From NCBI RefSeq assembly GCF_007858255.1, contig NZ_VFEU01000001.1, positions 1 to 64,000 on the forward strand: a DNA stretch of 64,000 nucleotides, read 5' to 3'. Numbering within the stretch: position 1 is the first letter of the stretch; each line of letters begins with the position of its first letter. The notes below the pieces were generated by a model that was not told the DNA's origin, made no database searches, and was given only the letters and a program-made list of their open reading frames with translations. The position numbers and the translations under genes were made by a program. Source of the stretch: Pseudomonas rhodesiae. Its GTDB lineage: Bacteria > Pseudomonadota > Gammaproteobacteria > Pseudomonadales > Pseudomonadaceae. Positions 46,506 through 55,731 of this stretch are shown piece after piece.

Positions 46506-47341
46506 GGCTGGTTCTCCATCGCAGGGCTGTAGACCCGCGGCGCACTTTTCTGCGGCAGGTGGATGAGATTGAGGTTGTGCCGACGGGCCCATTGCAGGGC
46601 CAAGCCGGTGGGCGACGACAGGCTGACCAGGGTCTGGATGCCCGCGCGCAGGACTTTCTGGATCAATTCGAGGCTGCAACGGCTGGTGACAATCGCCACG
46701 CCGCCGTCGGTTGGAATTTGTTGACGGACCAATGCACCGATCAACTTATCCAGAGCGTTGTGCCGGCCAATGTCTTCGCGGCCCAGCAACAATTCGCCCT
46801 GATTATTCATAAACACCGCCGCGTGCACCGCACCGCTGTGCTGGCCGAGGGGCTGGAACGCGCTGATGCGCTGGCGCAGACCGTCGAGCCACTCGGCGGG
46901 CGGCAGGGGCGCGCCGGCCAGCACTTGTAGATCCGGAAGGGCTTGTTCAACGGCTTCTACGCCGCATAAGCCGCAGCCGCTGGTGCCCGCTAACTGACGA
47001 CGCTGCTGCTTGAGGTTCCAGAACGCGCGGCTGGAAATCTGTACCTGGGCGTATTGCGCAGAGCCCGAGCCGCTAAGCTTCAGGTCGTAGATATCGCTGA
47101 TGTCGGCGATGATGCCGCTGCCCAGGCTGAAGCCGACGATAAAGTCTTCCAGATCCGTAGGCGTCACCAGCATCACCGCTTGGCTGATGTCGTTATAGGC
47201 GATCGCCAACGCCACTTCTTCGGCCAGCGCGGTGCTGGCGACGTCTGAGTGTTCGAGGGTGCAATACTGGTAGCTCTGGCTGGCGGCCGACGCGGGCGTT
47301 TGTGCAGCAGGCGCCGCGCAGGCTGGGCGCTGGGCGTTCAT
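46502..47341 (-). CDS. fdhD: Formate dehydrogenase sulfurtransferase FdhD
   Basis: This 279-residue protein passes sulfur from a cysteine desulfurase to the molybdenum cofactor of formate dehydrogenase. The mobile-loop cysteines are present in SGCGLCGVEAV (CxxC). Other conserved parts are GFSLGSGIIAD, GREDIGRHNALDKLIG and VTSRCSLELIQKVLRAG. The N-terminal 30 residues are Ala-rich and variable; ATG 47341 is taken, and a GTG four codons upstream is possible. It is translationally coupled to the oxidoreductase downstream. Confidence 0.92.
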   Translation of the reverse strand: MNAQRPACAAPAAQTPASAASQSYQYCTLEHSDVASTALAEEVALAIAYNDISQAVMLVTPTDLEDFIVGFSLGSGIIADISDIYDLKLSGSGSAQYAQVQISSRAFWNLKQQRRQLAGTSGCGLCGVEAVEQALPDLQVLAGAPLPPAEWLDGLRQRISAFQPLGQHSGAVHAAVFMNNQGELLLGREDIGRHNALDKLIGALVRQQIPTDGGVAIVTSRCSLELIQKVLRAGIQTLVSLSSPTGLALQWARRHNLNLIHLPQKSAPRVYSPAMENQP

Positions 47342-47437
47342 TTGGCGTACCACCGGCGGATTGATCAGTGTTTAGACTAGGCGCGACAAAGCGTCGCGTC
47401 TAATTGCCAGTACTGATGCGCCGATAGATGACGTCGA

Positions 47438-48325
47438 TCAAGGCTCTATTTGCGATTTCTGATACAGCGCAAAGCACGCCTCGGCCAATGCCGAACGCGG
47501 TGCACTGCGACGCATGATCAGCCCCAGCCGCGCGAGGGTGTGGGCGTTTTCGATCGGTTGCAGGCGCAGGTGTTCGGTGAGGGCATCCAGCCCGCCCTCC
47601 AGGGGCATGACCGCGCAACACAAACCGCCATGCACCGCCTGCAATAACTGATGAACGGCATCGGTCTGCAGCAGCGGTTGTGGGTGCAAGCCGCGACTGT
47701 GGAAGTTGTGGTCGATGGATTGGCGAAAGTGCATGCCGCTGGTGAGCATGCCCAGCGGCAGTTCGATCAGCGCTTCCCAGCTCAACGGTGTGTCGCCGAA
47801 GCTGAAGAAACGTTGGTCATATAGCAGCCCCATGCGGGTTTCGCCCAGGGCCAGGGAGTCGAAGCGTTCCGTGTCGAGACGCTCCAGGTACGACACGCCC
47901 AGGTCCAGGCGATTGCTGGCCAGTTGTTCGAGGATCTGCTCGGAACTGAGCGCCGACAGTTCGAAGCGCAGGTTCGGATGCTCTTTATGCAACTGCTGCA
48001 TCAGTGCCAAGGGATCGAAGCTCGACAACGGCACCACCCCCAGGCGCAACGTGCCCACCAGGTTGCCGCGACACGCTGCCGCTTCAGCCTGCAAACCGTC
48101 GTAGGCCGCCAGCACCGTCCGCGCCCACGCCAGTACCCGTTCGCCTGGCGCGGTAAAGCCTTCGAAGCGCTGGCCACGGTTGACCAGCGGCAAGTCCAGC
48201 TCTTCTTCCAGGCTGCGCAGGCGCATCGATAACGTGGGTTGGGTGATATGGCAACGGGCTGCGGCCTGGCCGAAGTGACGGGTCTCGTCGAGGGCGATGA
48301 GGAATTTCAGCTGTTTGATGTCCAT
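47438..48325 (-). CDS. LysR-family transcriptional regulator
   Basis: This 295-residue regulator has an N-terminal helix-turn-helix (MDIKQLKFLIALDETRHFGQ; HITQPTLSMRLRSLEEELD) and a LysR substrate-binding domain from about residue 90 (TLRLGVVPLSSFDPLAL). It lies 96 bp upstream of fdhD on the same strand, so it may regulate fdhD and the oxidoreductase gene. A role with formate or oxidative stress is only inference. Its start is divergent from the BON-LysM gene. Confidence 0.88.
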   Translation of the reverse strand: MDIKQLKFLIALDETRHFGQAAARCHITQPTLSMRLRSLEEELDLPLVNRGQRFEGFTAPGERVLAWARTVLAAYDGLQAEAAACRGNLVGTLRLGVVPLSSFDPLALMQQLHKEHPNLRFELSALSSEQILEQLASNRLDLGVSYLERLDTERFDSLALGETRMGLLYDQRFFSFGDTPLSWEALIELPLGMLTSGMHFRQSIDHNFHSRGLHPQPLLQTDAVHQLLQAVHGGLCCAVMPLEGGLDALTEHLRLQPIENAHTLARLGLIMRRSAPRSALAEACFALYQKSQIEP

Positions 48326-48457
48326 CTTCGCTCCAGGGCTTATTCCAATGGCGGGGGGATTCTAGCGCGTTTGGGTCTTTGGTCGGTCTGGAACCCAAGT
48401 GTGCAGGACTGGTCTAGTCTTGGGCATCTGGAATTCATATCCCAAGGAGAGCGCACC

Positions 48458-48898
48458 ATGAGTCTTTTAAGCTTTGTTAAGGAAGCCGGCGAGAAGTTGA
48501 TCGACCTGTTGACGCCGGGTAATGCCAATGCCAGTGAGCAGTTGAAGGAACACGTGGCCAAAGTGGGTCTGGGGAATCCGAATGTGCAGACCAAGGTGGA
48601 GGGTGACAAGGTGATCGTCACCGGTGAAGTCGCCAGCCAGGAAGAGAAAGAGAAAATTCTGCTGGCGCTGGGCAACATTAAAGGTGTTGCGAGTGTGGAC
48701 GACCAGATCACCGTATCCGGCCCGGTGGTGGCTGCCGCACGTTTCGTCGTGGTGAAAGAGGGCGACACTCTAAGTGCGATTTCTCTGGCGGTGTATGGCA
48801 ACGCCAACCAGTACAACAAGATCTTCGAAGCCAACAAGCCGCTGTTGTCGCACCCGGACAAAATCTACCCAGGGCAGACGCTGCGTATTCCTGAGTAA
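48458..48898 (+). CDS. lysM: BON-LysM protein (LysM/YgaU, Kbp type)
   Basis: This 146-residue protein has a BON domain (VQTKVEGDKVIVTGEVASQE, GNIKGVASVDDQITV) and a C-terminal LysM domain (FVVVKEGDTLSAISLAVYG, then YPGQTLRIPE). E. coli YgaU/Kbp has the same layout and is a cytoplasmic potassium-binding protein. No signal peptide is visible here either (MSLLSFVKEAGEKLIDLL). AAGGAGA stands 9 nt before the ATG. Peptidoglycan binding by LysM is the alternative role. Confidence 0.88.
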   Translation: MSLLSFVKEAGEKLIDLLTPGNANASEQLKEHVAKVGLGNPNVQTKVEGDKVIVTGEVASQEEKEKILLALGNIKGVASVDDQITVSGPVVAAARFVVVKEGDTLSAISLAVYGNANQYNKIFEANKPLLSHPDKIYPGQTLRIPE

Positions 48899-48910
48899 TA
48901 CACGGAAGAA

Positions 48911-48942
48911 AGGTGGGTGGGGGCTCATCGCCCCTCTCACCT
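48911..48942. terminator. Hairpin between convergent lysM and yrfG
   Basis: AGGTGGGTGGGGGC and GCCCCTCTCACCT form an imperfect GC-rich stem with a short loop just after lysM and overlapping the yrfG stop. There is no T run, so it is only a candidate transcript end. Confidence 0.4.
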
Positions 48943-49604
48943 CAGAGACCGACAATAAGATCGCGGTAGTCACCGACCGCTGCAAACTCGCCAGTGTCTT
49001 TCGGCCCCTTCTTGCTATCCGGTTCTTTTACCGCCAGCAAATGCCTTACGCCAAACGCCCCGGCGCTGCGCAGGATCGGCAGGGTGTCGTCGATAAACAG
49101 ACTGCGGGCCGGGTCGAACTCTATATCAGCTTGCAAAGCGTCCCAGAATTGCGGGTTTTCCTTGGCGAAACCGTAGTCGTGGGAACTGATCAACCGTTCG
49201 AAATAGGGCGCCAGCTCGATGCGTTCCAACTTCAACGACAGCGAATCGCGGTGAGCATTGGTGATCAGGATCACCCGCTTGCCGGCCTGTTTGATGGCCT
49301 GCAAAAACGTGTCGGCATCCGGGCGCAGGGCGATCAGGTGCGCGGTCTCCAGCTTGAGTTCGCGCACCGGGAGGTTGAGTTCTGCGCTCCAGAAGTCCAG
49401 GCAATACCATTGCAACTGTCCAGCGTTACGCTCGAACAGGGGCTGCAATTCCATCTCGGCCATGGCGCGGCTGACGCCATGCAGCTCGGCGTAACGCTGA
49501 GGCAGGTGTTCCATCCAGAAATGGTTGTCGTAATGCAGGTCCAGCAGGGTGCCGTCCATGTCCAGCAGGACGGTGTCGATGGCGTGCCAGGGCAAAGAGG
49601 GCAT
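48942..49604 (-). CDS. yrfG: GMP/IMP nucleotidase YrfG (HAD family)
   Basis: This 220-residue HAD hydrolase has motif I LLDMDGTLLDLHYD (nucleophile Asp15), motif II VILITNAHRD, motif III Lys in YGFAKENPQFW and motif IV LFIDDTLPIL. The pattern, LHYDNHFWMEHLP after motif I and overall length match YrfG, a purine 5'-nucleotidase. It is divergent from nudE, as the two are in E. coli and other gamma-proteobacteria. Confidence 0.88.
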   Translation of the reverse strand: MPSLPWHAIDTVLLDMDGTLLDLHYDNHFWMEHLPQRYAELHGVSRAMAEMELQPLFERNAGQLQWYCLDFWSAELNLPVRELKLETAHLIALRPDADTFLQAIKQAGKRVILITNAHRDSLSLKLERIELAPYFERLISSHDYGFAKENPQFWDALQADIEFDPARSLFIDDTLPILRSAGAFGVRHLLAVKEPDSKKGPKDTGEFAAVGDYRDLIVGL

Positions 49605-49691
49605 GGGGCGTTCTCATGTAAGTAAAGATATCCGACACAGACAATCGGAAAAGCCACGGTATAGTAACCCGATCACGCCAAGGAGCTGCTT

Positions 49692-50258
49692 ATGCGCCAG
49701 AAACCCACCGTCCTCGCCCGCGAAATAGTCGCCAGTAGCCGTTTGTTCCGCGTGGAGGAAGTGCAGTTGCGCTTTGCCAATGGCGTTGAACGGACCTACG
49801 AGCGCCTGGTGGGCCGGGGGAACGGTTACGGCGCGGTGATGATCGTGGCGATGATCGATGAGGACCATGCGTTGCTGGTGGAAGAGTACTGCGGCGGCAC
49901 GGATGAATATGAAGTGTCGCTGCCCAAAGGCTTGATCGAGCCCGGTGAAGATGTGCTGGCGGCCGCGGATCGGGAACTCAAGGAAGAGGCAGGCTACGGT
50001 GCCCGGCAGTTGGAGCACATTACCGAGTTGTCGCTGTCGCCTGGCTATATGAGTCAGAAAATCCAAGTGGTGCTGGCTACCGATCTGTACGAAGAACGTC
50101 TGGAAGGCGATGAGCCCGAGCCGATGCGGGTGGACAAGGTCAACCTGCGCGAGCTGTCGAGCCTGGCGCAGAACGAGCAATTCAGTGAAGGTCGCGCCCT
50201 TGCCGCGTTGTACCTGGTGCGCGATCTGTTGACCCAGCGTGGAGCCTTCAACGCATGA
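49692..50258 (+). CDS. nudE: ADP-compounds hydrolase NudE
   Basis: This 188-residue Nudix hydrolase has the full Nudix box GLIEPGEDVLAAADRELKEE followed by AG (Gx5Ex7REUxEExGU). NudE cleaves ADP-ribose, NADH and diadenosine compounds. AAGGAG lies 9 nt before the ATG. Its stop overlaps cysQ by 4 nt (ATGA), an arrangement shared with many Pseudomonas. Confidence 0.92.
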   Translation: MRQKPTVLAREIVASSRLFRVEEVQLRFANGVERTYERLVGRGNGYGAVMIVAMIDEDHALLVEEYCGGTDEYEVSLPKGLIEPGEDVLAAADRELKEEAGYGARQLEHITELSLSPGYMSQKIQVVLATDLYEERLEGDEPEPMRVDKVNLRELSSLAQNEQFSEGRALAALYLVRDLLTQRGAFNA

Positions 50259-51091
50259 GCGAACTGTTTCTGGGCCACCCGTTTATCGCCCCTGTCATTG
50301 AACTGGCCCGCCAGGCGGGTGAAGCGATCCTGCCGTACTGGCGCGCGAATGTGGCCGTGACCTCCAAGGCCGATGACTCGCCGGTGACGGCGGCGGACCT
50401 GGCGGCGCACCACCTGATCCTCGCCGGCCTGACGGCCCTGGACCCCAGCATCCCGGTGCTCTCCGAGGAAGATGCCGATATCGACCAAAGCGTGCGTGCC
50501 AGCTGGCAACGCTGGTGGCTGGTGGACCCGCTGGATGGCACCAAGGAATTCATCGCCGGCAGCGAAGAGTTCACCGTCAATATCGCGCTGATCGAACAGG
50601 GCCGCGTGGTGTTTGGCGTGGTCTCGATGCCCACCAGTGGCCGTTGCTACTTCGGTGGCGCGGGCCTGGGGGCGTGGCGTTCGGATGTCAATGAAGCCCC
50701 ACGGCAGATTCAAGTGCGCCAAGCGCCGGCGGAGGGCGAGTGCTTTACGGTGGTGGCCAGTCGTCGACACAGCAGCCCTGAGCAGGAGCGATTGCTGGAG
50801 GGGCTGAGCGAAGGGCTGGGCAAACTGGAGCTGGCGAATATCGGCAGCTCGTTGAAGTTTTGCCTGCTGGCCGAAGGCAGCGCCGATTGCTACCCGCGCC
50901 TGGCTCCGACCTCACAGTGGGACACCGCTGCCGCCCAAGGCGTGCTGGAAGGTGCCGGTGGCGAAGTGCTGGAGTTGAGCGGTGAGCCGTTCAGTTATCC
51001 GGCGCGGGAATCGCTGCTCAATCCGTTCTTTTTGGCGCTGCCGGCCAAGGCGGCCTGGCGTGAACGTTTGCTGAGCTTGGCGCGTTCTTGA
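50255..51091 (+). CDS. cysQ: 3'(2'),5'-bisphosphate nucleotidase CysQ
   Basis: This 278-residue Mg-dependent, Li-sensitive phosphatase of the inositol monophosphatase family removes the 3' phosphate from PAP/PAPS by-products of sulfate assimilation. Metal sites are DDSPVTAADLAAH, VLSEED and WLVDPLDGTKEFIAG, with the C-terminal TSQWDTAAAQGVLEGAGG. It is coupled to nudE. It ties functionally to the sulfur genes at the left of the window, but lies 25 kb away. Confidence 0.93.
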   Translation: MSELFLGHPFIAPVIELARQAGEAILPYWRANVAVTSKADDSPVTAADLAAHHLILAGLTALDPSIPVLSEEDADIDQSVRASWQRWWLVDPLDGTKEFIAGSEEFTVNIALIEQGRVVFGVVSMPTSGRCYFGGAGLGAWRSDVNEAPRQIQVRQAPAEGECFTVVASRRHSSPEQERLLEGLSEGLGKLELANIGSSLKFCLLAEGSADCYPRLAPTSQWDTAAAQGVLEGAGGEVLELSGEPFSYPARESLLNPFFLALPAKAAWRERLLSLARS

Positions 51092-51107
51092 GACCTCAAG
51101 CGAGCTG

Positions 51108-51135
51108 ACTGTGGGAGCTAGCCCCGTCCCACAGT
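51108..51135. terminator. Bidirectional hairpin after cysQ
   Basis: ACTGTGGGA (51108-51116) pairs exactly with TCCCACAGT (51127-51135) and is followed by TGTTTTG. It is REP-like in sequence and lies between the convergent cysQ and thioesterase genes. Confidence 0.7.
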
Positions 51136-51152
51136 TGTTTTGTGTAGGGGTT

Positions 51153-51608
51153 CTAGCGGTGCAGGACGTATTGGCCAGTGAAGGCGACCGCTCTTTCGTC
51201 ACTGCCCTCATTCACGATCCAGGTGTCCAACGTCAACCGCGCCCGCCCATAGCGCTTGTAGGTGGCTAAAAAACGCTTCCACACCTTTTCTTCCGGCGCC
51301 TGGCAAATCACCGTGGCGTCATGTGTAACCGGCAACGGATAACTGATCTGCCCCTCCTGAATCACGATATGCCCGTCCTCGATGCCTTCCTCGCGCAATT
51401 GCAGGTGCAACCAACCCCAGCCCGCCAGCACCGCGCCGCAGTAGAGGCTGCCGCCGAACATGGTGCTCTTGTGGTTGATATTGGCTTGCAAGGGCAGGTG
51501 CAGCTGCAACTGGCGATCTTGCCAGTCGAGCACCTTGAGCCCCATTTCCCGGGTCAGGGGAATGTCATGGTGAAGGATGGATTCCAGGTAACGGCTGTCG
51601 CGGCTCAT
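51153..51608 (-). CDS. YiiD-type hotdog thioesterase
   Basis: This 151-residue protein resembles the C-terminal thioesterase domain of YiiD (fabV-like hotdog group). It has IPLTREMGLKVLDW, then INHKSTMFGGSLYCGAVLAG near residues 53-72, the helix that holds the active-site region. The start is taken at ATG 51608 (MSRDSRYLES, GAGG upstream). An ATG at 51638 overlapping the dctD stop by 4 nt would add ten residues and is equally possible. The substrate is unknown. Confidence 0.75.
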   Translation of the reverse strand: MSRDSRYLESILHHDIPLTREMGLKVLDWQDRQLQLHLPLQANINHKSTMFGGSLYCGAVLAGWGWLHLQLREEGIEDGHIVIQEGQISYPLPVTHDATVICQAPEEKVWKRFLATYKRYGRARLTLDTWIVNEGSDERAVAFTGQYVLHR

Positions 51609-51634
51609 GGTGGCCTCTTGGCGGGTAGGAAGGG

Positions 51635-53020
51635 TCATTCGTCGTCGGCACTGTGCTGGGCGCTGTCGGCGAAGTTCAGCCCGTGCTTGCGTAGTTTGTC
51701 GTGCAAGGTCTTGCGCGGTACGCCGAGGGCTTCGGCGAGGCTGCGCAGAGAACTGTGGGGGCGGGCGAGTTCGGCGGCGATCAGGCTTTTTTCGAACTGT
51801 TCGACCTGTTCGCTCAAGCCGCCCGGCGTGGATGTCAGCACGCTGCCGGTGGGGTTGTCCGCCGAGCTGTCCAGGGCCAGCTCCAGGCCCAGTGCAAAGC
51901 GCTCGGCGGCATTCTGCAGTTCCCGCACATTACCCGGCCAGCTGTGGCGCAACAGCAATGCGCGCTGGCCCGGTTGCAGTTCGTGTAGCGGCAGGCCATG
52001 GCGACTGCTGGCTTCGTCGGCAAAGTGTTGGAACAACATCAGCGCATCCTCGCCCCGTTCGCGCAACGGCGGGATGCGCAGCGGCGCCACGTTGAGACGG
52101 TAATACAGATCGGCGCGGAAGCGGCCCTGGTCGGCGGCCTGACGCAGGTCTTCCTTGGTCGCGGCGATGATGCGGATGTCCAGGGGGATCAATTGGTTGC
52201 CGCCCAGGCGCTCGACCACGCGCTCCTGCAACAGACGCAGGAGCTTGACCTGCACATCCAGGCTCATGCTTTCGATTTCATCCAGAAACAACGTACCGCC
52301 ATTGGCAAACTCGAACTTACCGATGCGGCGCTTCTGCGCACCGGTAAATGCGCCGGGTTCATGGCCGAACAGTTCGCTTTCGACCACCGACTCGGCCAGG
52401 GCCCCGGCGTTGATCGCCACGAACGGCCCGCTGCGTCGGCTCGACAGATCGTGCAACGCGCGCGCCACCACTTCTTTACCGGCGCCGGTTTCGCCGAGGA
52501 TCAGCACGTCGGCCTTGGTTGCCGCCAGGGCGCCGATCTGCTCGCGCAGGCGCAGCATCTGCGGCGAATGCCCCACCAGGCGCGTGCTCAGTTGCTGGCG
52601 GTCGCTAAGGGCCAGGCGCAGGCTGCGGTTGTCCAGCACCAATCGACGCAACGCCAGGGCGCGGCGCACGCTATCGAGCAAAGCGTCGCTGGCGAAAGGC
52701 TTTTCGAGAAAGTCATAGGCCCCGGCGCGCATGGCTTGCACAGCCAGCGGTACATCACCGTGGCCGGTGATCAGCAACACCGGTAGATCCGGGTCCTGGC
52801 CGTGCAGCTCGGCCAGCAGTTCCAGGCCGTCCATGCCGGGCATGCGGATGTCGCTGACCACCACCCCCGGCCAATCCCGCGACAGCTGCGCGGTGAGGCC
52901 GGTGGCTTCGGCCAAAGGCAGGACCTTCAGCCCGGCCAGGTCCAGGGTCTGGCACAGGGCCTGACGCAAGTGCGGGTCGTCGTCGATCAGCACCACCTGA
53001 ATCTGGTTATCGATACTCAT
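51635..53020 (-). CDS. dctD: C4-dicarboxylate response regulator DctD (sigma-54 activator)
   Basis: This 461-residue NtrC-family activator has a receiver domain with Asp57 (VVVSDIRMPGMDGL) and Lys (FLEKPFASDAL). The AAA+ domain has Walker A GETGAGKEV, the sigma-54 contact loop EPGAFTGAQKRR and Walker B GGTLFLDEIESM. A Fis-type helix-turn-helix (SLRSLAEALGVPRKTLHDKL) lies at the end. It would activate sigma-54 promoters such as that of dctA, which is not in the window. It overlaps dctB by 4 nt. Confidence 0.9.
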   Translation of the reverse strand: MSIDNQIQVVLIDDDPHLRQALCQTLDLAGLKVLPLAEATGLTAQLSRDWPGVVVSDIRMPGMDGLELLAELHGQDPDLPVLLITGHGDVPLAVQAMRAGAYDFLEKPFASDALLDSVRRALALRRLVLDNRSLRLALSDRQQLSTRLVGHSPQMLRLREQIGALAATKADVLILGETGAGKEVVARALHDLSSRRSGPFVAINAGALAESVVESELFGHEPGAFTGAQKRRIGKFEFANGGTLFLDEIESMSLDVQVKLLRLLQERVVERLGGNQLIPLDIRIIAATKEDLRQAADQGRFRADLYYRLNVAPLRIPPLRERGEDALMLFQHFADEASSRHGLPLHELQPGQRALLLRHSWPGNVRELQNAAERFALGLELALDSSADNPTGSVLTSTPGGLSEQVEQFEKSLIAAELARPHSSLRSLAEALGVPRKTLHDKLRKHGLNFADSAQHSADDE

Positions 53021-54825
53021 ACACTGCGGTCCTCGGACGGTTGCAGACTGACGCCCGGCGAACCGGCACGCAATTTCAAGGTTAACAGCGCGCCGCCTTC
53101 CTTGTGGTTGGCAAACAGCAGTTCGCCGCCAAAGGCGCGCATCAGGGTTTCACAGATGGCCAGGCCCAGCCCAAGGCCTTGTGTACGCGTCTTGGTGGTA
53201 TAGAACGGCTCACTGGCGCGGCCCAGGGCTTCCATGCAAAAGCCTGGGCCGTTGTCGCGAATGTACAGGTTGACGCCTTGCTCGGTGGTTTCGGCACTCA
53301 GCCAGAGTTTGCGCGGCTGGCCTTTTTCGGTCAGCGCGTCCAGAGCGTTGGCCAGCAGGTTGCCCAGCACCTGGCGCAGGCGGGTTTCGCCGGCCTGCAC
53401 CCACAGCGTGGCTTCCGGCAGATCGCGGATCAATTCCACTTCCATCGAGCGGCGGCGCTTGGCCAGCAGCGCCAGGGCGTCATCGAGCGCTGGTTGCAGC
53501 GCCACGCTCTCGGGAGCATGGCGGTCGCGGCGGGCAAAGGCGCGCAGGTGGGCGATGATCGAGGCCATGCGCCCGGTCAATTCGCTGATCAGCTTGAGGT
53601 TGCCGCGCGCGTCGTCGGTGCGCTGGTGATCGAGCAGGATTTCGGCGTTTTCGGCGTAGCTGCGGATCGCAGCCAAGGGCTGATTGAGTTCGTGGCTGAT
53701 GCTCGCCGACATGGTCCCCAGCGCCGACAGCTTGCCGGCCTGTACCAGGTCATCCTGAGCGCGTACCAGTTCCTGCTGGGCGTGTTCGCGCTCCAGCACT
53801 TCTTGTTTCAGGCGTCGGTTAAGGCCTTCCAGGTCGCTGGTCCGTTCGGCCACACGCATTTCCAGTTCGCGGCGGGCTTTGGCCTCAAAGGCAATACGCT
53901 CCAGATAGTGGCGACGGCGCTGCATCAACAGACCGAGCAACAGCATCAACACCAGCAGTGCCGCGCCGCCCACGGCCACCACGGTGCGCACCGGGCGGCT
54001 GATCAAGGATTTCGGCGCGAGGATTTCCACGTTCCAGCCGGTTTCGGCGATGGCCGTGGACTGGCGCAACCAGGCGGTGCTGCTCAGGTTCAGCGGCTGT
54101 GGATCGCGGGTCGGGTAGGGCTGGATTGCGATGATAGCCTGCCGCTCTTCAGCGGTGAGCGGGCGCGTGGCGCGGAATCGCCATTGCGGGCGTGACGTCA
54201 GGATCACCACGCCGTTGTGGTCGGTGACCAGCAGTTGTTCCGGGGTGTTACCCCACAGGCTTTCGGTGTGATCCAGGTCCACCTTGACCACCAGCACGCC
54301 GATGACTATTTCACCGTCGCGCACCGCCGCGGCGAAGAAGTACCCGCGCTTGGCGGAGGTGGTGCCCAGGCCGAAGAATCGACCCAAGCGCCCGGCCATG
54401 GCTTCACTGAAGTAGGGGCGGAATGAAAAGTTACGTCCGACGAAGCTGTCCTGTTTATCCCAGTTCGACGCGGCGAGGGTCTTACCGGTGGTGTCCATTA
54501 GATACATCACTTCCACGCCGGCCTGGGCCGCCACGTCTTTGAGCAGCAGGTTAGCGTTGGCCAGGTGGGTACTGACCTCGGGCGCCGCCAGCGCGGTGCG
54601 CAGGGCGGGCAGATCGCCGAGGATCTGCGGCAGTACTTCGTAGCGGTGCAGGGTACCCAACAGGTTGGCGACGTACAGGTCGAGGGTCTGGCGGTTTTGT
54701 CCGGCCAGCTCACTGCGATAGTAGCGCTCGGCCAGGTGTTCCAGCGGCCACAGCAGCGGGGCCAGGCACAACGCCAGCAATGCGAGGCTGCGCCAGCGGG
54801 GTCGTCGCGGAAGGGGTGGAGTCAT
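53017..54825 (-). CDS. dctB: C4-dicarboxylate sensor histidine kinase DctB
   Basis: This 602-residue inner-membrane kinase has a TM at about 12-30, a large periplasmic double-Cache sensor (about 250 residues, with SNWDKQDSFVGRNFSFRPYF and AKRGYFFAAAVRDGEI) and a second TM near 285-305. A coiled-coil linker (ELEMRVAERTSDLEGLNRRL), the H box GTMSASISHELNQPLAAIRS and an ATPase (NLLANALDAL, GLGLGLAICETLM) follow. It senses succinate, fumarate and malate and phosphorylates DctD. Confidence 0.9.
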   Translation of the reverse strand: MTPPLPRRPRWRSLALLALCLAPLLWPLEHLAERYYRSELAGQNRQTLDLYVANLLGTLHRYEVLPQILGDLPALRTALAAPEVSTHLANANLLLKDVAAQAGVEVMYLMDTTGKTLAASNWDKQDSFVGRNFSFRPYFSEAMAGRLGRFFGLGTTSAKRGYFFAAAVRDGEIVIGVLVVKVDLDHTESLWGNTPEQLLVTDHNGVVILTSRPQWRFRATRPLTAEERQAIIAIQPYPTRDPQPLNLSSTAWLRQSTAIAETGWNVEILAPKSLISRPVRTVVAVGGAALLVLMLLLGLLMQRRRHYLERIAFEAKARRELEMRVAERTSDLEGLNRRLKQEVLEREHAQQELVRAQDDLVQAGKLSALGTMSASISHELNQPLAAIRSYAENAEILLDHQRTDDARGNLKLISELTGRMASIIAHLRAFARRDRHAPESVALQPALDDALALLAKRRRSMEVELIRDLPEATLWVQAGETRLRQVLGNLLANALDALTEKGQPRKLWLSAETTEQGVNLYIRDNGPGFCMEALGRASEPFYTTKTRTQGLGLGLAICETLMRAFGGELLFANHKEGGALLTLKLRAGSPGVSLQPSEDRSV

Positions 54826-54861
54826 GGGAGTCGTGCGCCTGGGGGTACAGGCGCATTATGC

Positions 54862-55731
54862 CTAGTGCGGCTGTGCAAGACACTCGCGCAGTGCGTCCAG
54901 CCAATGCGGTTGGGCGACATGCCACTGGTGCTGCAAGCGGCTGCAGTCCAGACGCGAGTTCAGCGGGCGTTTGGCGGGTGTCGGGTAAGCGCTGGAAGGG
55001 ATGGCCTCCAGCTCGGCGCAGGCTTTGCCGGTGGCCCGCAGATGCTCGCCGATGGCTTGGGCAAAGCCGAACCACGACGTTTCGCCTTGGGCCGTCAGGT
55101 GATACACCCCCCACGCGCCGGCGGCCCCAGCCTGCCAATGTTCGATCAGGGCGCGAGTGCTGTCGGCGATGGTGCCGGCCCAGGTCGGCGCACCGATCTG
55201 GTCGGCGACGATGCGCATCTGCGGCTTTTCCTGCAGCAGGCGTTGCATGGTCAGCAGGAAGTTCTTGCCGTGGTTGGAATACACCCAACTGGTGCGCAGA
55301 ATCAGATGCTCGCCTCCCACTGCCGCAATCGCCTGCTCGCCGGCGAGCTTGCTTTGGCCATACACCCCCAACGGGTTCGGCGTATCGGCCTCGGTGTACG
55401 GCGCCGGTTTGCTGCCGTCGAACACGTAGTCGGTGGAGTAGTGGATCAGCGGCGCGCCCAGGGCCTTGGCCTCCTCAGCCAGAATGCCGGGGGCGATGGC
55501 ATTGATGGCGAAGGCCACCTCCGGCTCGCTTTCGGCCTGGTCGACCGCCGTGTGGGCGGCGGCGTTGATGATCAGGCCGGGGCGGTGGGCACGGACCTGC
55601 TGGCGGATTTGGTCGACGTTGGTCAGGTCCAGTTGCTCGCGACCCAGCACGATCAGTTCGCCGAGCGGGGGCAGACGCTGCTGCAGAGCCTGGGAGACTT
55701 GGCCGTGTTGGCCGGTGATGAGGATTTTCAT
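54862..55731 (-). CDS. rfbD: dTDP-4-dehydrorhamnose reductase RfbD
   Basis: This 289-residue short-chain reductase performs the last step of dTDP-L-rhamnose synthesis. It has the nucleotide-binding [32 protein letters not shown], the catalytic YSTDYVFDGSKPAPYTE with the following YGQSKLAGE (Tyr/Lys), and LRTSWVYSNHGKNF. ATG 55731 overlaps the rfbC stop by 4 nt. It is the last gene of rfbB-rfbA-rfbC-rfbD; the rhamnose would go to lipopolysaccharide O-antigen or rhamnolipid. Confidence 0.93.
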   Translation of the reverse strand: MKILITGQHGQVSQALQQRLPPLGELIVLGREQLDLTNVDQIRQQVRAHRPGLIINAAAHTAVDQAESEPEVAFAINAIAPGILAEEAKALGAPLIHYSTDYVFDGSKPAPYTEADTPNPLGVYGQSKLAGEQAIAAVGGEHLILRTSWVYSNHGKNFLLTMQRLLQEKPQMRIVADQIGAPTWAGTIADSTRALIEHWQAGAAGAWGVYHLTAQGETSWFGFAQAIGEHLRATGKACAELEAIPSSAYPTPAKRPLNSRLDCSRLQHQWHVAQPHWLDALRECLAQPH